This document shows, piece by piece, positions 1 through 11,770 of a DNA stretch of 64,000 nt; positions within the stretch are counted from its first letter, which is position 1, and every line of letters begins with the position of its first letter. The position numbers and the translations under genes were made by a program. The stretch covers positions 1-64,000 of the forward strand of contig JAHLEZ010000026.1 of NCBI GenBank assembly GCA_020726505.1, read 5' to 3'. The notes below the pieces were generated by a model. That model saw only the letters and a list, made by a program, of their open reading frames with translations. It made no database searches and was not told the origin of the DNA. Origin of the DNA: Leptodontidium sp. MPI-SDFR-AT-0119. Its lineage: Eukaryota > Ascomycota > Leotiomycetes > Helotiales > Leptodontidiaceae.

Positions 1-1352
1 CTAGATTTACAAATTTCTAGTATAGAACCCTATTCTAAAGACGAAAAAGCTAATATACGTCAATTCCGTACGTATTAACTACGCTTGTTCTAATGTTATT
101 AAGCTTTAGTTCTAAAAACTAGAGATTTTAGCTATTAAGGCTATTCCAGCTAGTTAACGATAGAATATAAACGAGTCTAGTATTATAAAAGGCTATAGTC
201 TTAATAGATTTATTATAAGGCACGCTAAAAAGTGTAAGATTTAAGAAAAACAGTTAGGCTCAAGTACTTAAACGTTAATTATTAAGTATATCTTTGTAAT
301 AGGGGTCTCTACTTAACCTCTTATAATTTACAAAGGAAAATCGGTGTAATAATAATAGTTTTTATTTTAATTAGACATATTTAACGATTAGTACTTTATT
401 ATAACTAATAATAAATAAACGACCGATGAGATAGTTCTTAAATAGCTAGAGAAGGTGTTTATTCCTTAGACGTAACCACGTGATCATTTAGTAAGACTCC
501 TTATTTTAGACAGCCACGAGAGTTATAAGACTACGGAATTCCTTTGGAAATGCCTTGAAAATAATATATTTCTATTATATTTACTTATATATATCGCACG
601 TCTTATAACCTTTAGATTTAACGATTTTCTCTGCCTCAAAGCGTACTTACGAAAAAGAACTTCACAAATTAAGTTCTTTAATCGATTATACACTAATTAG
701 TAAGCGTAACTTTCTTATTTACTATTAAAAGGCACGTTAAGAAACTATTACTTTTTCTAATATTAAATCTAAGTAAAGAACTACTAAATTATAGCCGGTA
801 TTTATAACTAAACCCCTAATGAGCTTATTATTATTAGAAAATAGTAATAAATCGATAGCCCTGGCCTTTTAAGAACCCTAGAAAGTACTAATACTATCTC
901 TAGAGCTTTCTAGCACTTCTATTCAAGTATATACGCCTAGAACTAGGAAAGACCTTCATTTATAGATACGTACCTTAACGAGTGGATTACATGACTAACT
1001 TTTAACATAACGTTTACTCTTTAGGAAGATTGTAAAGGGAATTGACGAAAAGGATTACGAATTAAGGAAGGCAAATATAAGGATTAAAGAGTTAGAGGAG
1101 AGGTTAGAGTAGTTGAGACTAAGGAAAAGGAAGAAAGTCTAAACTAGTCCAAATTCTAAGTTTGCGATAATACGTGCTATTTAGGAGGCTCAAATTATAA
1201 CTAGAGATTATTAAATTATACTTATAGAATTAGAATCGGAAGGAAATTCTGATTCCATAATATCTTATAGAAGTTGACGTAATATAGAGTTATTAAGTGT
1301 TAAATAGAAAGCGCTGAAATTACGCGAGGTGGGCGGAATGGGGGTGCTCGAC
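1..1352 (+). mobile_element. RIP-decayed pogo/Fot1-like DNA transposon (3' part)
   Basis: AT-rich, stop-filled sequence with no intact ORF. It is homologous over several blocks to the reverse complement of the element at 43961-45786: around 470-545 (the region of the transposase DDE core) and around 1060-1350 (transposase C-terminus plus terminal repeat). In the better copy the core reads RLLILDSYSSHKTTEF, the second-aspartate motif of pogo-type DDE transposases. The right end near 1321-1352 is a degraded version of that element's terminal inverted repeat. The left end lies outside the window. Differences between the copies are mostly C/T and G/A, as RIP produces. Family assignment is good; the exact right boundary is uncertain. 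Confidence 0.75.
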
Positions 1353-1503
1353 GTAATTGGAAAATGGGATGAGGACTAATAGGAATTGAATATGGATCCA
1401 ATATATTGCTCGAAAGTGACAAAGTGTTATCCAGATACTCTGTTATGAGCTGCTTTAGATACGAACAAATGCATCTCCACCAAATACTATACCACGTTTC
1501 AAT

Positions 1504-3672
1504 CTACAATTTCGCACCCTCCTTCCTCTTCGCCTTATCCTGATCCCTCAACAAGCGCCTCAATATCTTCTTACTCGGACTCTTAGGAATCACATCAACG
1601 AATTCAACACCGCCCCCAAGCCACTTATGTCTCGCCTTGTGTTTCTCTACGAACTTGCATATGTCCCGCGCTATCAGTCTGTCGTTCTCTTCGAGACCAA
1701 CGTTCTTTGACTTGACCACGAAGGCTTTGGGTGTCTCGCCTGACCGCTCATGGGGAATGGCGATCACGCAACAGTCGTCTACTGAAGGGTGCTCGAGGAT
1801 GTGGGCTTCGAGTTCGGCGGGAGCAACTTGCATGCCCTGAATTTGTTAGCTTTTTTCTTTGAAATTCAACAAATTGTTTACCTGGACTTTGATTAATTCT
1901 TTGATTCTATCGGTGATAGTCAAGTGAACGTTCCCAGAAGGAGCTTTGTTGAACTTCGCTTCGTCACCAGTTCTCATCCATCTTCCATGGCCATCCATAT
2001 CAGGTAAGAACGTCTCCGTGGAAGCCTTGTCGTTGTTGAGGTATCCCAAAACCACAGAGTGTGATTGAATGACAAGTTCTCCAGGTTGGTCAAAAGCTTC
2101 GATTTCAGTGCCGTCGATTGATATCAGCTTGCATCGCATTCCAGGGAGGAGCTATTCTTGAGTCAGAAATTCTACATGAAATGGGGAGATAGCATACCGA
2201 GCCACTGGATCCGAACCAGATATCCTTTTCATTGCTGGACGAGACAACAGCGCAGGTCTCCGTCAAGCCATACGCTTGGCAAATCTTCCATTCTGGATAT
2301 TGTTTCTGTAACGACTCAGCTGTTTCTGCACCAAGAGGTGCTGCTCCTGTAAATATTCTACGGACGCAGCTCAGGTCGTATTTTTTGCACTTTGCTTCGC
2401 TCGTGACTAGCTGGATGATGATCGGAGGCACTAAAAATAACATGCTGATCCGATATCTGTTCAGGCTAGTCAGAATAGGTCTTGGTAAAGCATCTGGAGG
2501 ACATACTTCTCGATTGATCGGAGACACAACTCCAACTCAAACTTAGGGAGGATGATGACCTGGTCTACACATATTCAGTAATCGTCAGGAAGTAATCGTC
2601 GGGAAGTATGAGGTTTGGAACTCCTTACCACCGTGCCATACAGCGGCAAAAGAGATGACTACTAGTCCATAAATATGAGATTGAGGAAGCAGTCCTAACA
2701 CGACATCAACAGCAGGTTTTCCATTCTGCCCACGTTCTATACGGTTATCGATTCCATATGTTGCTATCTGGAGAATGTTTGTAATGACATTAAGGTGGGA
2801 GATCATAACCCCTTTCTGCCATTTATCAGGTAACTGGTGTACGGTAACGATATGTAAAGAACTTACAGCCAATCCGGAAGTACCACTCGAATAACAAAGA
2901 AAAGCCGTTTGGGTTCCACCTTGGCCCTTCCTCCACTTCAACGGCTCAATAGCAGGAAGATTCTTGCCCTCTGCAATAAAATCGTCCACGGTCTTGAACG
3001 GAACCTTCTTCCTGGCACCGGTAGGAGCCGCTGGCATTTCCAGAATGTAAACCCGCTCTTTTGGAATCCCAACAGCCTTGCAAGCGTCTAGTGCGATCTC
3101 GAGCAACGCAATGCAGGTAAACAGTGCTGTTGCCCCCGCGTCTTTGAGCTGGTACTGAAGTTCGATGGCAGAATACGCTGCATTCGATGGGGTCACAACC
3201 CCATCGAGCTTGTGGACGGCATACGCAACCGTCATGGTGTCAATCTAGATCACAAGGGTCAGTGTTGCACGATTAGGGTCAATTGCCTCCTACGCACCGT
3301 GTTCAGAGCAAATACGCCCATCACTTTATCGTACTCTGATCCGGAACCCGCTTTCCATCCCAATTCCCTGGATAATGCTCGCGCAAGCAATATGCTTCTC
3401 TCTTTGACCTGGTCATTTGAGTATGTCTTGCCTGATATGCCACAGGTGAAGGGGTCTCTTGAATCGGCAAATGGTATCCTGCCGTACTGCTCATCAAGCA
3501 TAAACTGCTCAACTGAAATCGAATCTGGCGGGGCTGTTGGCTGTTAGCTCGCTGTTGATGCAATTATAAAGGCAGTATCTCCACGACATAGCATTTGCGA
3601 TATCGATCGTGGGATTCTTATGTACGTACTTGGAAGGGCAGGCACCCAATCTGGTGAGACAAACAATCCCAT
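1504..3672 (-). CDS. 4-coumarate-CoA ligase-like acyl-CoA synthetase, peroxisomal
   Basis: Adenylate-forming enzyme that activates a carboxylic acid to its acyl-AMP and then the CoA thioester. Eight exons can be joined in frame: 3630-3672, 3298-3533, 2867-3244, 2629-2815, 2507-2564, 2198-2456, 1882-2151, 1504-1836. They total 1764 nt (587 residues), normal for fungal 4CL-like proteins, and every intron is GT-AG and 46-96 nt long. The P-loop-like SSGTSG is at residues 212-217, GAAPLG near 338, YGLTET at 363-368, then RTGDE and the hinge TDRIKELIKVQG. The conserved C-terminal lysine region reads PKSPSKKILRR. The chain ends in AKL, a PTS1 variant, so import into peroxisomes is expected. It is divergent from the monooxygenase at 5101. 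The substrate (phenylpropanoid, fatty or other acid) cannot be read from the sequence. The start was chosen because MGLFVSPDWVPALP joins in phase to PPDSISVEQF. Confidence 0.9.
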
Positions 3673-3987
3673 CTTGCCCCGGACCGCGAAATCTGACGTT
3701 TGCCGGAGCAGAACTCAGGCACTCAACGTCAGCATCCAATCGCCAACGCAATGAGGCTCAGCGATGAATGGTCCCCTGGCGCTACGCCCCTTCCAGGCTG
3801 TTTAAATACCACTACGCAACGAGGTCTGAGATATCTTTGACAATTCTTGGAACTAATAAGAGAAGAGAAAAGGCAGCAATGTGCCAAAAGTCCGAAAAAC
3901 TTGTTACTCCTGTGCTAAGCGAAAGGATTTGGAGTTGCTGCGCTGGGCCGGGGTTATTTGAATCATCGCGCTATTGTGTCTTGTTAT

Positions 3988-4055
3988 GCAGGTTAGTCGT
4001 GCCATCCATCCAACGATGTAATCATACTTTCTGACTCTAGAATTCTCTGTCAGTG
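3988..4055 (+). repeat. Inverted repeat, left arm
   Basis: About 66 bp matching the reverse complement of 11159-11223 with only a few mismatches and a one-base indel. Both arms contain the near-palindrome ctgactctagaattctctgt. The arms enclose 7.1 kb carrying the monooxygenase and bZIP genes. Possibly two insertions of one small element in opposite orientation. Confidence 0.8.
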
Positions 4056-4126
4056 ATGAGAGATGTAAAACTATACTTTCTGACTCTCCAACTCTCTGTC
4101 AGTAATGGGGGTGTAACTACACTTTC
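4026..4126 (+). repeat. Imperfect tandem repeat, about 46-49 bp, two units
   Basis: Units start at 4026 and 4075 with actttctgactct and share ctctgtcagt(a/g)atg. A third partial unit, actttc, starts at 4121. The first unit is also part of the long inverted repeat arm. Confidence 0.75.
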
Positions 4127-5100
4127 ATCCTTAGAGACATAGCACTATCCGAGTTAAGAAAGGTCTACCTTATCTAACTTCGATTGCCGTATAAAGCGCA
4201 CGTGCCAAATAAACTTTACATGGTATTACTTTAGTTACTCTGCTTTGAGTTTGAAAATAATGGTAGTTATTTGTTTCCATGTCCCGAGTCTGGTGATAAT
4301 TAGCTTCTTATATAACTAAGTCTCTGAATCCTTTAATTTTAAATGCTATAAGATCTCCAGGACAGTCATAAGAATTAATTTGTGCGTCCAAAGTATTTAG
4401 TGAAATGTGCAAAGTATACCTACTGTCAGACAGTGGGGCGTTTACACTCGTTTCTAGCCCTCTGATTGGCTCGATAGCCACTTAATATGGGTCCTCTAAA
4501 TGGGGACTTCTTTAACATATCACTCTCGCAAAGCGTTTTGGATCAAGATGCATCCGACATTGAGTGTTTGGAAGCATGAATCTAGGAATGATATTCAGGA
4601 GGTTTTGGTCTATATATACAGTGATCTGGCATCACTTATTGCTAGAAATCAATCAACACATGAATGAATCACCAGACCCACAGTCTATCACCTACCAATT
4701 GGTCTTCAAGGAGTAGGCCATCTGGCCAGTGAGAAATGAAGGCAGCCGACGTCAGGAGTTCCGGGTCATGGAATTGGTCATCGAATACTTTCAAGGACGC
4801 TGTGCTCTTTGGTAAGCAATTGTTGGTAAACGAAGCAGGAGCGCCCAACGCCGATTCGGCCGATTCGGCCGAAATGCTCAACATCTTGACAGAGAAAATG
4901 CGGCGTGGCTGAATTCTGAGTCAGAACACCAGCGGAACAGGGCAGAAGTGCGAGCATTGCCAAATTAGGAATCTACGCTACCCAGCCACCAGCCTTAAGT
5001 ATCAAGTAATGTCCCTTCAGAAATTGATACTTTGGTTGCTTGCCATTCATCTCACTTCACTTGACACCCTTCAAACTGCTCTGCAAAGAAAAACGTAGTT

Positions 5101-7460
5101 ATGGCATTTCAGGCTCAACCCGCATATGTCATTCCTGACAATTACCTCTCCAAATCCAACCGCCTGAGGATTATTCATGTCGGTGCAGGCGCGTCTGGCC
5201 TTCTCTGCGCGTACAAGGCCAGAAAGATGCTTGATAATTATGATCTGGTTTGCTATGAAAAGTTCGTTATAATCTATAAGTATGAGATAGAATGTTGAAA
5301 GGCTAAATAACAATTAGGAATCCAGAGGTTGGCGGAACTTGGTGGGAAAACACTTATCCTGGTATGTCAATCTACCTACTGCCCGCTACACGAATCTGAT
5401 ATAGTCGTAGGTTGCGCCTGTGACATCCCGGCTCACATTGTAAGCCATACCACACTTCTTGAGCCACCTCCCCTACTTCCTCGGTTACTCTAATATATCC
5501 AACAGTATACCTATTCATTTGAACCGAACCCTGAATGGTCGGGCTTTTATGCCTACTCAGATGAAATTCAGAGTTACTTTGTCAGGTTCTACGAGAAGTA
5601 CAAATTGCAACAATTTGTACGTCTTCAAACCACGGTGATCAGCGCCACGTGGGATGATGACAGAGGCCAATGTAATACTACTTTCCAAGCCGGTTTCTAG
5701 GAGTGACGCTAATTAAATTGCAGATTCTGTTGAATTGGAGAAGAGCGACGGAACAAAGTTCACTGATTGGTGTCATGTGCTGATCAATGGATCTGGGGTT
5801 GTGAACAAGTGGAAATGTTTGCTTCCCTACCACACTAAAGCGAAATTTCTGACAAATTTCAGGGCCTGCCATCGACGGCCTATCTGAATTTGAAGGCAAA
5901 CTTGCTCACAGTGCACACTGGGATAACACAATTGACTGGATAGGTAAAAGGGTGGCGTTGATTGGTACTGGGAGCAGTAGTATTCAGATGGCACCTCATC
6001 TAGCTGAAGGTTAGTTAGCACAATGACCCTTCTTAGTTTCCCTTTCTTAAAGATGTATAGGCAGCACAAGTCTCACCGTTTTTGCTCGAAATTGCACCTG
6101 GATTTCACCCCCGATTGCTCCTGACTCACAGAAAATTGAACCCGGCAGTGAAGCGCCGGCTACGGCTAGTAAGCATCACTATATTGAAGCTGAGAAGAAT
6201 CGCTTCCGACAGGACAAGTCCATTTTTCTTGACTATAGAAAAAATCTAGAGTCTGAAGTGGCACGAATGTTTCCCTTGTACCTTCGCGGTTCAGATCTGA
6301 ACATCGCAGCGAAGAAGAACATGAAATCAAGCATGGAGACGAAACTTGGCCCTGGCAGAGAGCAATTGAAGGCCAAAATGATACCCAACTGGAGTCCTGG
6401 GTGTAGGAGACTAACACCAGGAGAGGGGTACCTAGAATCTCTCATTCTTCCACGTAAGAAAAACCCTATGCACTGATTACAATGCACAACAATGAATTGA
6501 CACTTCTAGACGTTGAGACAATTCACGATGAAATTGTCAAAATTACCCCGAAAGGAATTATGACCGCGACTGGTAGAGAAGTTGAGATAGACATCATCGC
6601 GTGTGCTACAGGCTTCCACGTTTCCTACACACCTCATTTGTTTGTCTTAGTCTCAATCTCAGTCACTGACGAGTTAAAATTCTAACTACCTAATAGTAAG
6701 ATCCAAGGCAGAGATGGAGCTATTATGAAGAATGAATGGTCAAAGGTAAGATCTGCATTTGTTGCTCTTACAAAAATAGGGCATTTTTTGACCTATACAG
6801 GCCCCCAATATTTATTTATCGATTGCCAGTCCCAAATTTCCCAACTATTTTGTGATGAATGGTCCTAGAGGAAACTGGGCCCAAGGATGTGCTCTTCCTT
6901 CAGTAGGTCTCCACCTTATCTAAAGTAAGCGAAGTAGGCTTCTCATAAGACTTATAGCTCGAGATACAAATCGAATATGCTCTCCAATGCTGTAAGAAAT
7001 TGCAGGATGATGGCATAAAGTCCATGGAGGTGATGCAAGAACCTACAACGCAGCTGAACGACCACATCGATCTCTGGCATAATAATTTCAGTGTGTTTGC
7101 TGAAGATTGCCGCAGGTAATATCCAAATTGAAAAATAACGGTAGCTCAAAATTGACACTCCAATATAGCTGGTACAAAGACAATAAGAACGACGGTCGGG
7201 TCTTTATTTGGAGTGGCAGCTTGCTTCACTTCCTCACAGTAATGCAGACTCCTCGCTATGAACACTTCAAGATCGAATACTGGAACAAAGCTAACATGTG
7301 GGCATTCCTTGGCAATGGAAGAAGCGAGCTCGAAGTTGCTCCGTTGAGGTCTTGGGAAAAGAACATTTCGAAGAGAGATCTTGCACCTTATATTAGGAAT
7401 GCAGATATTCCCTGGTCAGCAAAATTTGTGGTTCCCGAGGAGGCGAGGGCATTGTCTTAA
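5101..7460 (+). CDS. FAD-dependent Baeyer-Villiger-type monooxygenase
   Basis: Flavin monooxygenase expected to use FAD and NADPH to insert oxygen into a ketone, or to oxidise a related carbon or heteroatom. Twelve exons join in frame: 5101-5261, 5318-5361, 5411-5439, 5506-5671, 5724-5816, 5863-6009, 6061-6453, 6510-6639, 6697-6745, 6801-6902, 6958-7115, 7169-7460 (1764 nt, 587 residues). All introns have GT-AG ends. FAD-binding Rossmann motif GAGASG is at residues 28-33. The Baeyer-Villiger fingerprint FxGxxxHxxxW is complete at 174-184. The NADPH-side Rossmann motif GTGSSS is at 199-204 and the ATGF motif at 377-380. No signal peptide or membrane segment is seen. It resembles the fungal group that includes secondary-metabolite Baeyer-Villiger enzymes. 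The 4CL-like gene is divergent upstream, and the bZIP gene follows 1.4 kb downstream on the same strand. The gene looks intact; the substrate is unknown. Confidence 0.92.
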
Positions 7461-8846
7461 GAAGGGCGATCATTACCTTAGTTGCAATTTCGCAGCTCAC
7501 AATCATAGCAACAATTAAAATTAACGCTTCACAATTTCAGGATCTCAAAGAAAGCTATCTATAAATCCAATCTTACAAATTTACTTCCATCGGAATGGGC
7601 TCCCTCAACAGGTTACGTCTTGAAGTAGGATGGTCTTCTAGTTTCCAAAGAGACGGAAGATTATGTGGTAGGGGATCATGAAAACACGTCTGATAATACC
7701 CTTTTACCGATCGAAACCTTTTATCCTGGGAGTTTCTCTGGAGATATTTTATTTACAGTATATCATTCTCAAAACCAGGATCCGTTTGGGCTCCGCACCG
7801 GGATTCGTGGTTGCCTCACATCTAGCGACCATTTGGTTGGGCTTGAGCGTGGCTAAAATTAGCCACTGGCCTCAGTAACTTCCTGTATCGTGGCTCATCT
7901 GGATTGGACGCCTCACGGCCACTTTTTCGGAAAATCAACCTCTACCTCTCGTAACCCACCCTGCGATTATACCACAAATACGGTGTTATAGGTTATCGCG
8001 GATAGCGATATAAGGGTGTATTGCGACTAAGGTGCAGAGTAATTTTTTGATTTTCCAAAAAAAAGGTGGCGGTGAGACATCCACTCCAGATGAGCCACCA
8101 TATTCCTGGCATGACAAGGCACTATTTTATCGTACTGGTCCGGCTTCTCGCAATGACCGAATTTGGCCATACTCGTCACAATCGGACACCGGAGAGTGCG
8201 GCCGAATTGAGATGTGTTGTGAGTCGAGAGGGTGTTGAGATTATCCTTACTTGAACTTGAAACTGTTTGGCAGGGCAGGCTACTCCAAAAGAGAACGGCG
8301 GTGAGGGGTCCCTCCTCCTTGCACACCAAAACTCATTTGTATATCATAGTGGCTTCTCTAGACTCGGTCTCCGGGAAGAATTGAGTGAAGAGAGTCCGAA
8401 GCTTCCGAAGCTGCTTTGCTGCAAACATACCTTTTCCTGTTGTGAGTTGGGTCACGAGCATCAGGGCTGGCGAGTATCAGATCTAACTTTCGTATTTCCG
8501 TGCTGACAGCGAATGTTCGACTCAGGCTTGCAGATGGCGGGGCACTATGAATAAAACCGTGGAGAAGCGGGGATGCGGGGATACTGTAGCGTCGGGCTGT
8601 CGGATAAACATAAGTGCCGAAGAGTTGAAAAGCTGAATTGAAGAACAACTTGCCATCGCGATGCGGTTTCAGCCTTGACTGTGCTCAACGATATACGTAC
8701 GACCCACGTTACTGCGAGGCGGCAATCGACTGGGCATAGCTGAGCTTCCACCTGAGGGATCTCTCGAGGTTAGAGAACAATAAACCATTGTCGGCGGCGA
8801 CCAGACGGCAATTCGAGAACCCCACGATATTGCGAGACAAGAAGAC
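7461..8846. other. Intergenic, monooxygenase to bZIP
   Basis: Ordinary base composition. Contains the monooxygenase 3' region and presumably the bZIP promoter. Short frames occur on both strands but none shows a family motif or convincing splice pattern. Nothing else recognised. Confidence 0.4.
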
Positions 8847-10504
8847 ATGAGTCATACCGAGAGTACACAAGATATGGGCCTCCAAAGCGGATCACCAGAC
8901 ACAATAGACAGGAGAAAAGCTAGGAAGAGGGAGTCGGATCGGATATCACAACAAAGGAAGAGAAAGAAAGATCGTGAGGCGATATGCAAACTGAAAGCGC
9001 AAGTCAAAGCGCTCAAGCATGGGTCAGACGACAACCACGTATACAACCTGATACTTGGACAAGAAAAGGACCAGGAGAAAATCAAGAGACACCTGGAGCG
9101 TGTGAAACAAATCGAGGCTCTGGTCAAGGCGGATTTGAAGGATCTGGGCGAGGATGACGACCAGACTCCTGCAGGTACGCTGATACCTAACTCCGTCATA
9201 GAGGCTGAGAACCTAAACGATACCCATCCGTATTCTCAAATCCCTACATCCTCCAAACACAGCAACATGCCTTCGTTTAATCCAAGCCCAGCATGTGGCT
9301 CGGTGCCGCCGGTTGTCGATCATCCCGGATCTCATCTAGATGCTATGAGATGGGAGGAACTAACCGACGGCGTTCATACATCCCCCAACGGCGCTTCGGA
9401 CAACCCAAGCCCAGAGGAATATATGTACCTTGAGGATATCTCGGCGTGTGACCAAGACCTCACAAATGGGACTTCCGTGCACCTACTAGAGTTGCCTTCC
9501 CTATCCTTACCGCTTGACAGTCTTCATATGCCGGATTTGTCAGTACAGGACACCCCGGTTCCTGAAGGGACTCTAGCTTCCCAAGGAGACGACTGCCATA
9601 ACTGTGATTCCATGTGGACGGTATGTGACACAGCCATTGTCCAGGCCCGTGGCTCGTTTCTCAGCTCTGGCAACAACAGTGGGTTTGGTGAAGACGATGC
9701 CCACATAATTATTACAGCAATCACCGAAGGCTGGGCTAGGGCAGCTAAATCCAAGTACTGGAATAATCACTGGGACTCTCTTCGTCAAATTGATCAATTC
9801 TGCCTTGCGATGAGTGGGCCTCTGGAGAGAATGACAAGTCTATATAATCTGATACGCTTTTTCAAGGTATGGCTTACACGGCTTATGACTACTGTGTTTC
9901 CAACTGACATGTATTGACAGTATCAACGTTTTCCTGGAGACCCTCTCGCTATACAACTACCTGCCTTCCTCCATGCGAGGTAAGATATGGTGTACAGAAA
10001 TGAAAGGAAGCGGCTGATCTTGACCTAGACCATCCCAACTTAACATTCCCCATACACCCGTAGTAGACCATTTCATCTGGTAAGTCTCAAACGCGCACAT
10101 AAAAACACTTCAAACAACCACTTACACTCTCAAGGCCCGGGTTCCGCGAGCACCTCGTCTTTGGACACCGCAAATACAACAACAATACGTTCGCCAACGA
10201 CTACGGCCGATCCGTGCGTTTCCTCTGGCCCTACGAACTCCGCGACACCTACCTCAAAAGCCGGCAAACCGGGCTCTACCGGTTCTCCGGCGACTATATC
10301 CAACGCGCGGACGACATACAGTGTTACACCATGACAATGCAATTTTTGTGCAAATACCCCGAGTTCCAAGGCGACGTCCCTGTGTTCGATCCGGCACCGG
10401 GAATGATACACGCCTTGGGCGGGAGCAGGGCCACATTCTGTCACTTTCCGGTGCCGAATGGGGCGTTGGAGGAGGTGGAGGAGATGAGGAGGATTACAGC
10501 GTGA
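8847..10504 (+). CDS. bZIP transcription factor with C-terminal DUF3425-type domain
   Basis: Nuclear DNA-binding regulator of a common fungal design. Four exons, 8847-9866, 9921-9979, 10029-10079 and 10135-10504, join in frame to 499 residues with GT-AG introns of 49-55 nt. Residues about 22-45 form the basic region (RRKARKRESDRISQQRKRKK), followed by a short leucine/valine/isoleucine heptad segment and an acidic, Ser/Pro-rich middle. The C-terminal part, from about residue 250, has the WxxxxxSKYWNNHW, FLWPYELRDTY and PEF elements of the DUF3425-type domain that often follows such bZIPs. It lies on the same strand as the monooxygenase and next to an EthD gene, so it is a candidate local regulator of the block; this is inference from position only. 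Confidence 0.85.
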
Positions 10505-11158
10505 TTTGGCCTAGAGGGATTTTTGATACAGACGGGATGTATGGTCGCGAGCTGTCCCTTGATCTCCTCCTTCCATGTTTGCGATACCCTTTCGCTCTCT
10601 TCTTATTTGCGATGTAGTTCTTCTACCGTTTGTCGCAAACCTTGAATTGTGTTTCCTTAAGCCTAAGTTATTCGATTCTGTTTCTTCCGTTTTGTCAGTC
10701 AGCTTCTGGATCGCATTATTCATTCCCTTCGAAGCTTTGTACGAAGGTCAAGGAATTAATAAAGTCTCGTAAGCTTGGTATCTTGTTTCACATTCAGGTT
10801 ACTTATTTTGTTCTGTGTATCCTCCTATATTGCAGAAATTTACGCCGATGTGATAACCTACGTGATGAAGTAAAGATACGCAATATATACTCACTATCAA
10901 ATCAGGAAAAGAGCTTGCTAAAGGCAAGCTCAACAGTGATGGCATTTCTAACCAGGCTGAAATTGACAGCGATCCTGTTCTCTCAATTCCAACTAACAAC
11001 TAGTTCACACGGATTAATTTTTGTAATCGTGTCCATTCATACATTGCCTAGGGCAGCGACCCATCTCAACATCTCCCCCTTTCTCGCTTTGTCGCCTGGA
11101 AACTCTCTCGATACGTAGTGTTCAATGATACGGCCCCGTTGAACGCATTATTGCACTA
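10505..11158. other. Intergenic, 3' of bZIP gene
   Basis: Contains the bZIP 3' untranslated region and then moderately AT-rich sequence. No recognisable gene. The right arm of the inverted repeat follows immediately. Confidence 0.4.
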
Positions 11159-11223
11159 CTGACAGAGAATTCTAGAGTCAGAAAGTATGATTACATCGCT
11201 AGACGCATGGCACGACTAACTGC
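11159..11223 (-). repeat. Inverted repeat, right arm
   Basis: Reverse-complement match to 3988-4055. It lies about 190 bp upstream of the EthD start codon, so it may fall within that gene's promoter. Confidence 0.8.
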
Positions 11224-11408
11224 ATTTTAATACGGAGTAGTGAGACACAATAGTGGGATGAAATAACCTCGGCCCAATGTTTTACCCCGCATAGGCCTAT
11301 TCCTTTAAAATGACTTTGCTTTCTCTCTGGAAAACTTTCCCGATTCCTCTCAAGCAACCTTAGCAAAGCCCGCATTTTTAAATCCTGTTCAATTCGCCAA
11401 ACTTCAAA

Positions 11409-11770
11409 ATGCCCGCTCTTGTTACCCTCCTCTACCCGGCGGTCGAGTTCGATCTCGACTACTACCTCAACAGCCACATGAAGATGGTTCAGGAAAAATG
11501 GACAAAGTCTGGACTACAGAGCTGGTATGTTCTTCAGTCATTCCTCAAACTTCTCCCACAATGATATTGTCCTCACAAATATCCAGGTCGGTCACAAAGC
11601 TGGATCCGACGAGCGGCAACGTTGTGCAATGCTCTTTGGTCTGGGATAGCGCGGAGGCATTTCAAAAGGCAGCTACGAGTGAGGTTGGAGCTAGCATCAT
11701 GGCGGATGTCCCGAATTTCACTAAGGGAACACCGAGTAGCATGGTTGGGGAGATTGTTGGAACTTCTTAG
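11409..11770 (+). CDS. EthD-domain small protein
   Basis: Two exons (11409-11524, 11587-11770) join in frame to a 99-residue protein. The intron has GT-AG ends and joins LQS to WSVTKLD. The opening PALVTLLYPAVEFDLDYYLNSHM is the typical start of EthD / dimeric alpha-beta barrel proteins, with the conserved YPxxxxFDxDYYxxxHM pattern. The length (about 100) is normal for the family. Members are cytosolic homodimers, often encoded beside oxygenases or in catabolic and secondary-metabolite clusters, where some act as small cyclases or decarboxylases. The position beside the monooxygenase and CoA ligase fits that. The exact reaction is unknown. Confidence 0.85.

Larger units (their letters stand above)
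3673..5100. other. Divergent intergenic region, 4CL-like / monooxygenase
   Basis: This 1.4-kb stretch should contain both promoters. It holds the left arm of a long inverted repeat (3988-4055) and a short tandem duplication (4026-4120). A TATA-like stretch lies near 4610-4620 (ctatatatacag). It is followed by a short reading frame at 4661 that hits an in-frame TAG after 18 codons and then stays open for about 30 more; this may be a dead small gene or chance. No recognisable protein domain. Confidence 0.5.

Noticed and set aside
4661..4815. Small gene starting MNESPDPQSITYQLVFKE
   Set aside because: An in-frame TAG follows at codon 19 and no splice sites bypass it; kept only as a note in the intergenic entry.
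8847..9199. 115-codon minus-strand frame inside the bZIP gene
   Set aside because: Antisense shadow of the Arg/Lys-rich basic region.
1504..11770. Full secondary-metabolite biosynthetic cluster
   Set aside because: No PKS, NRPS, terpene cyclase or DMATS core enzyme and no transporter is present within the window.
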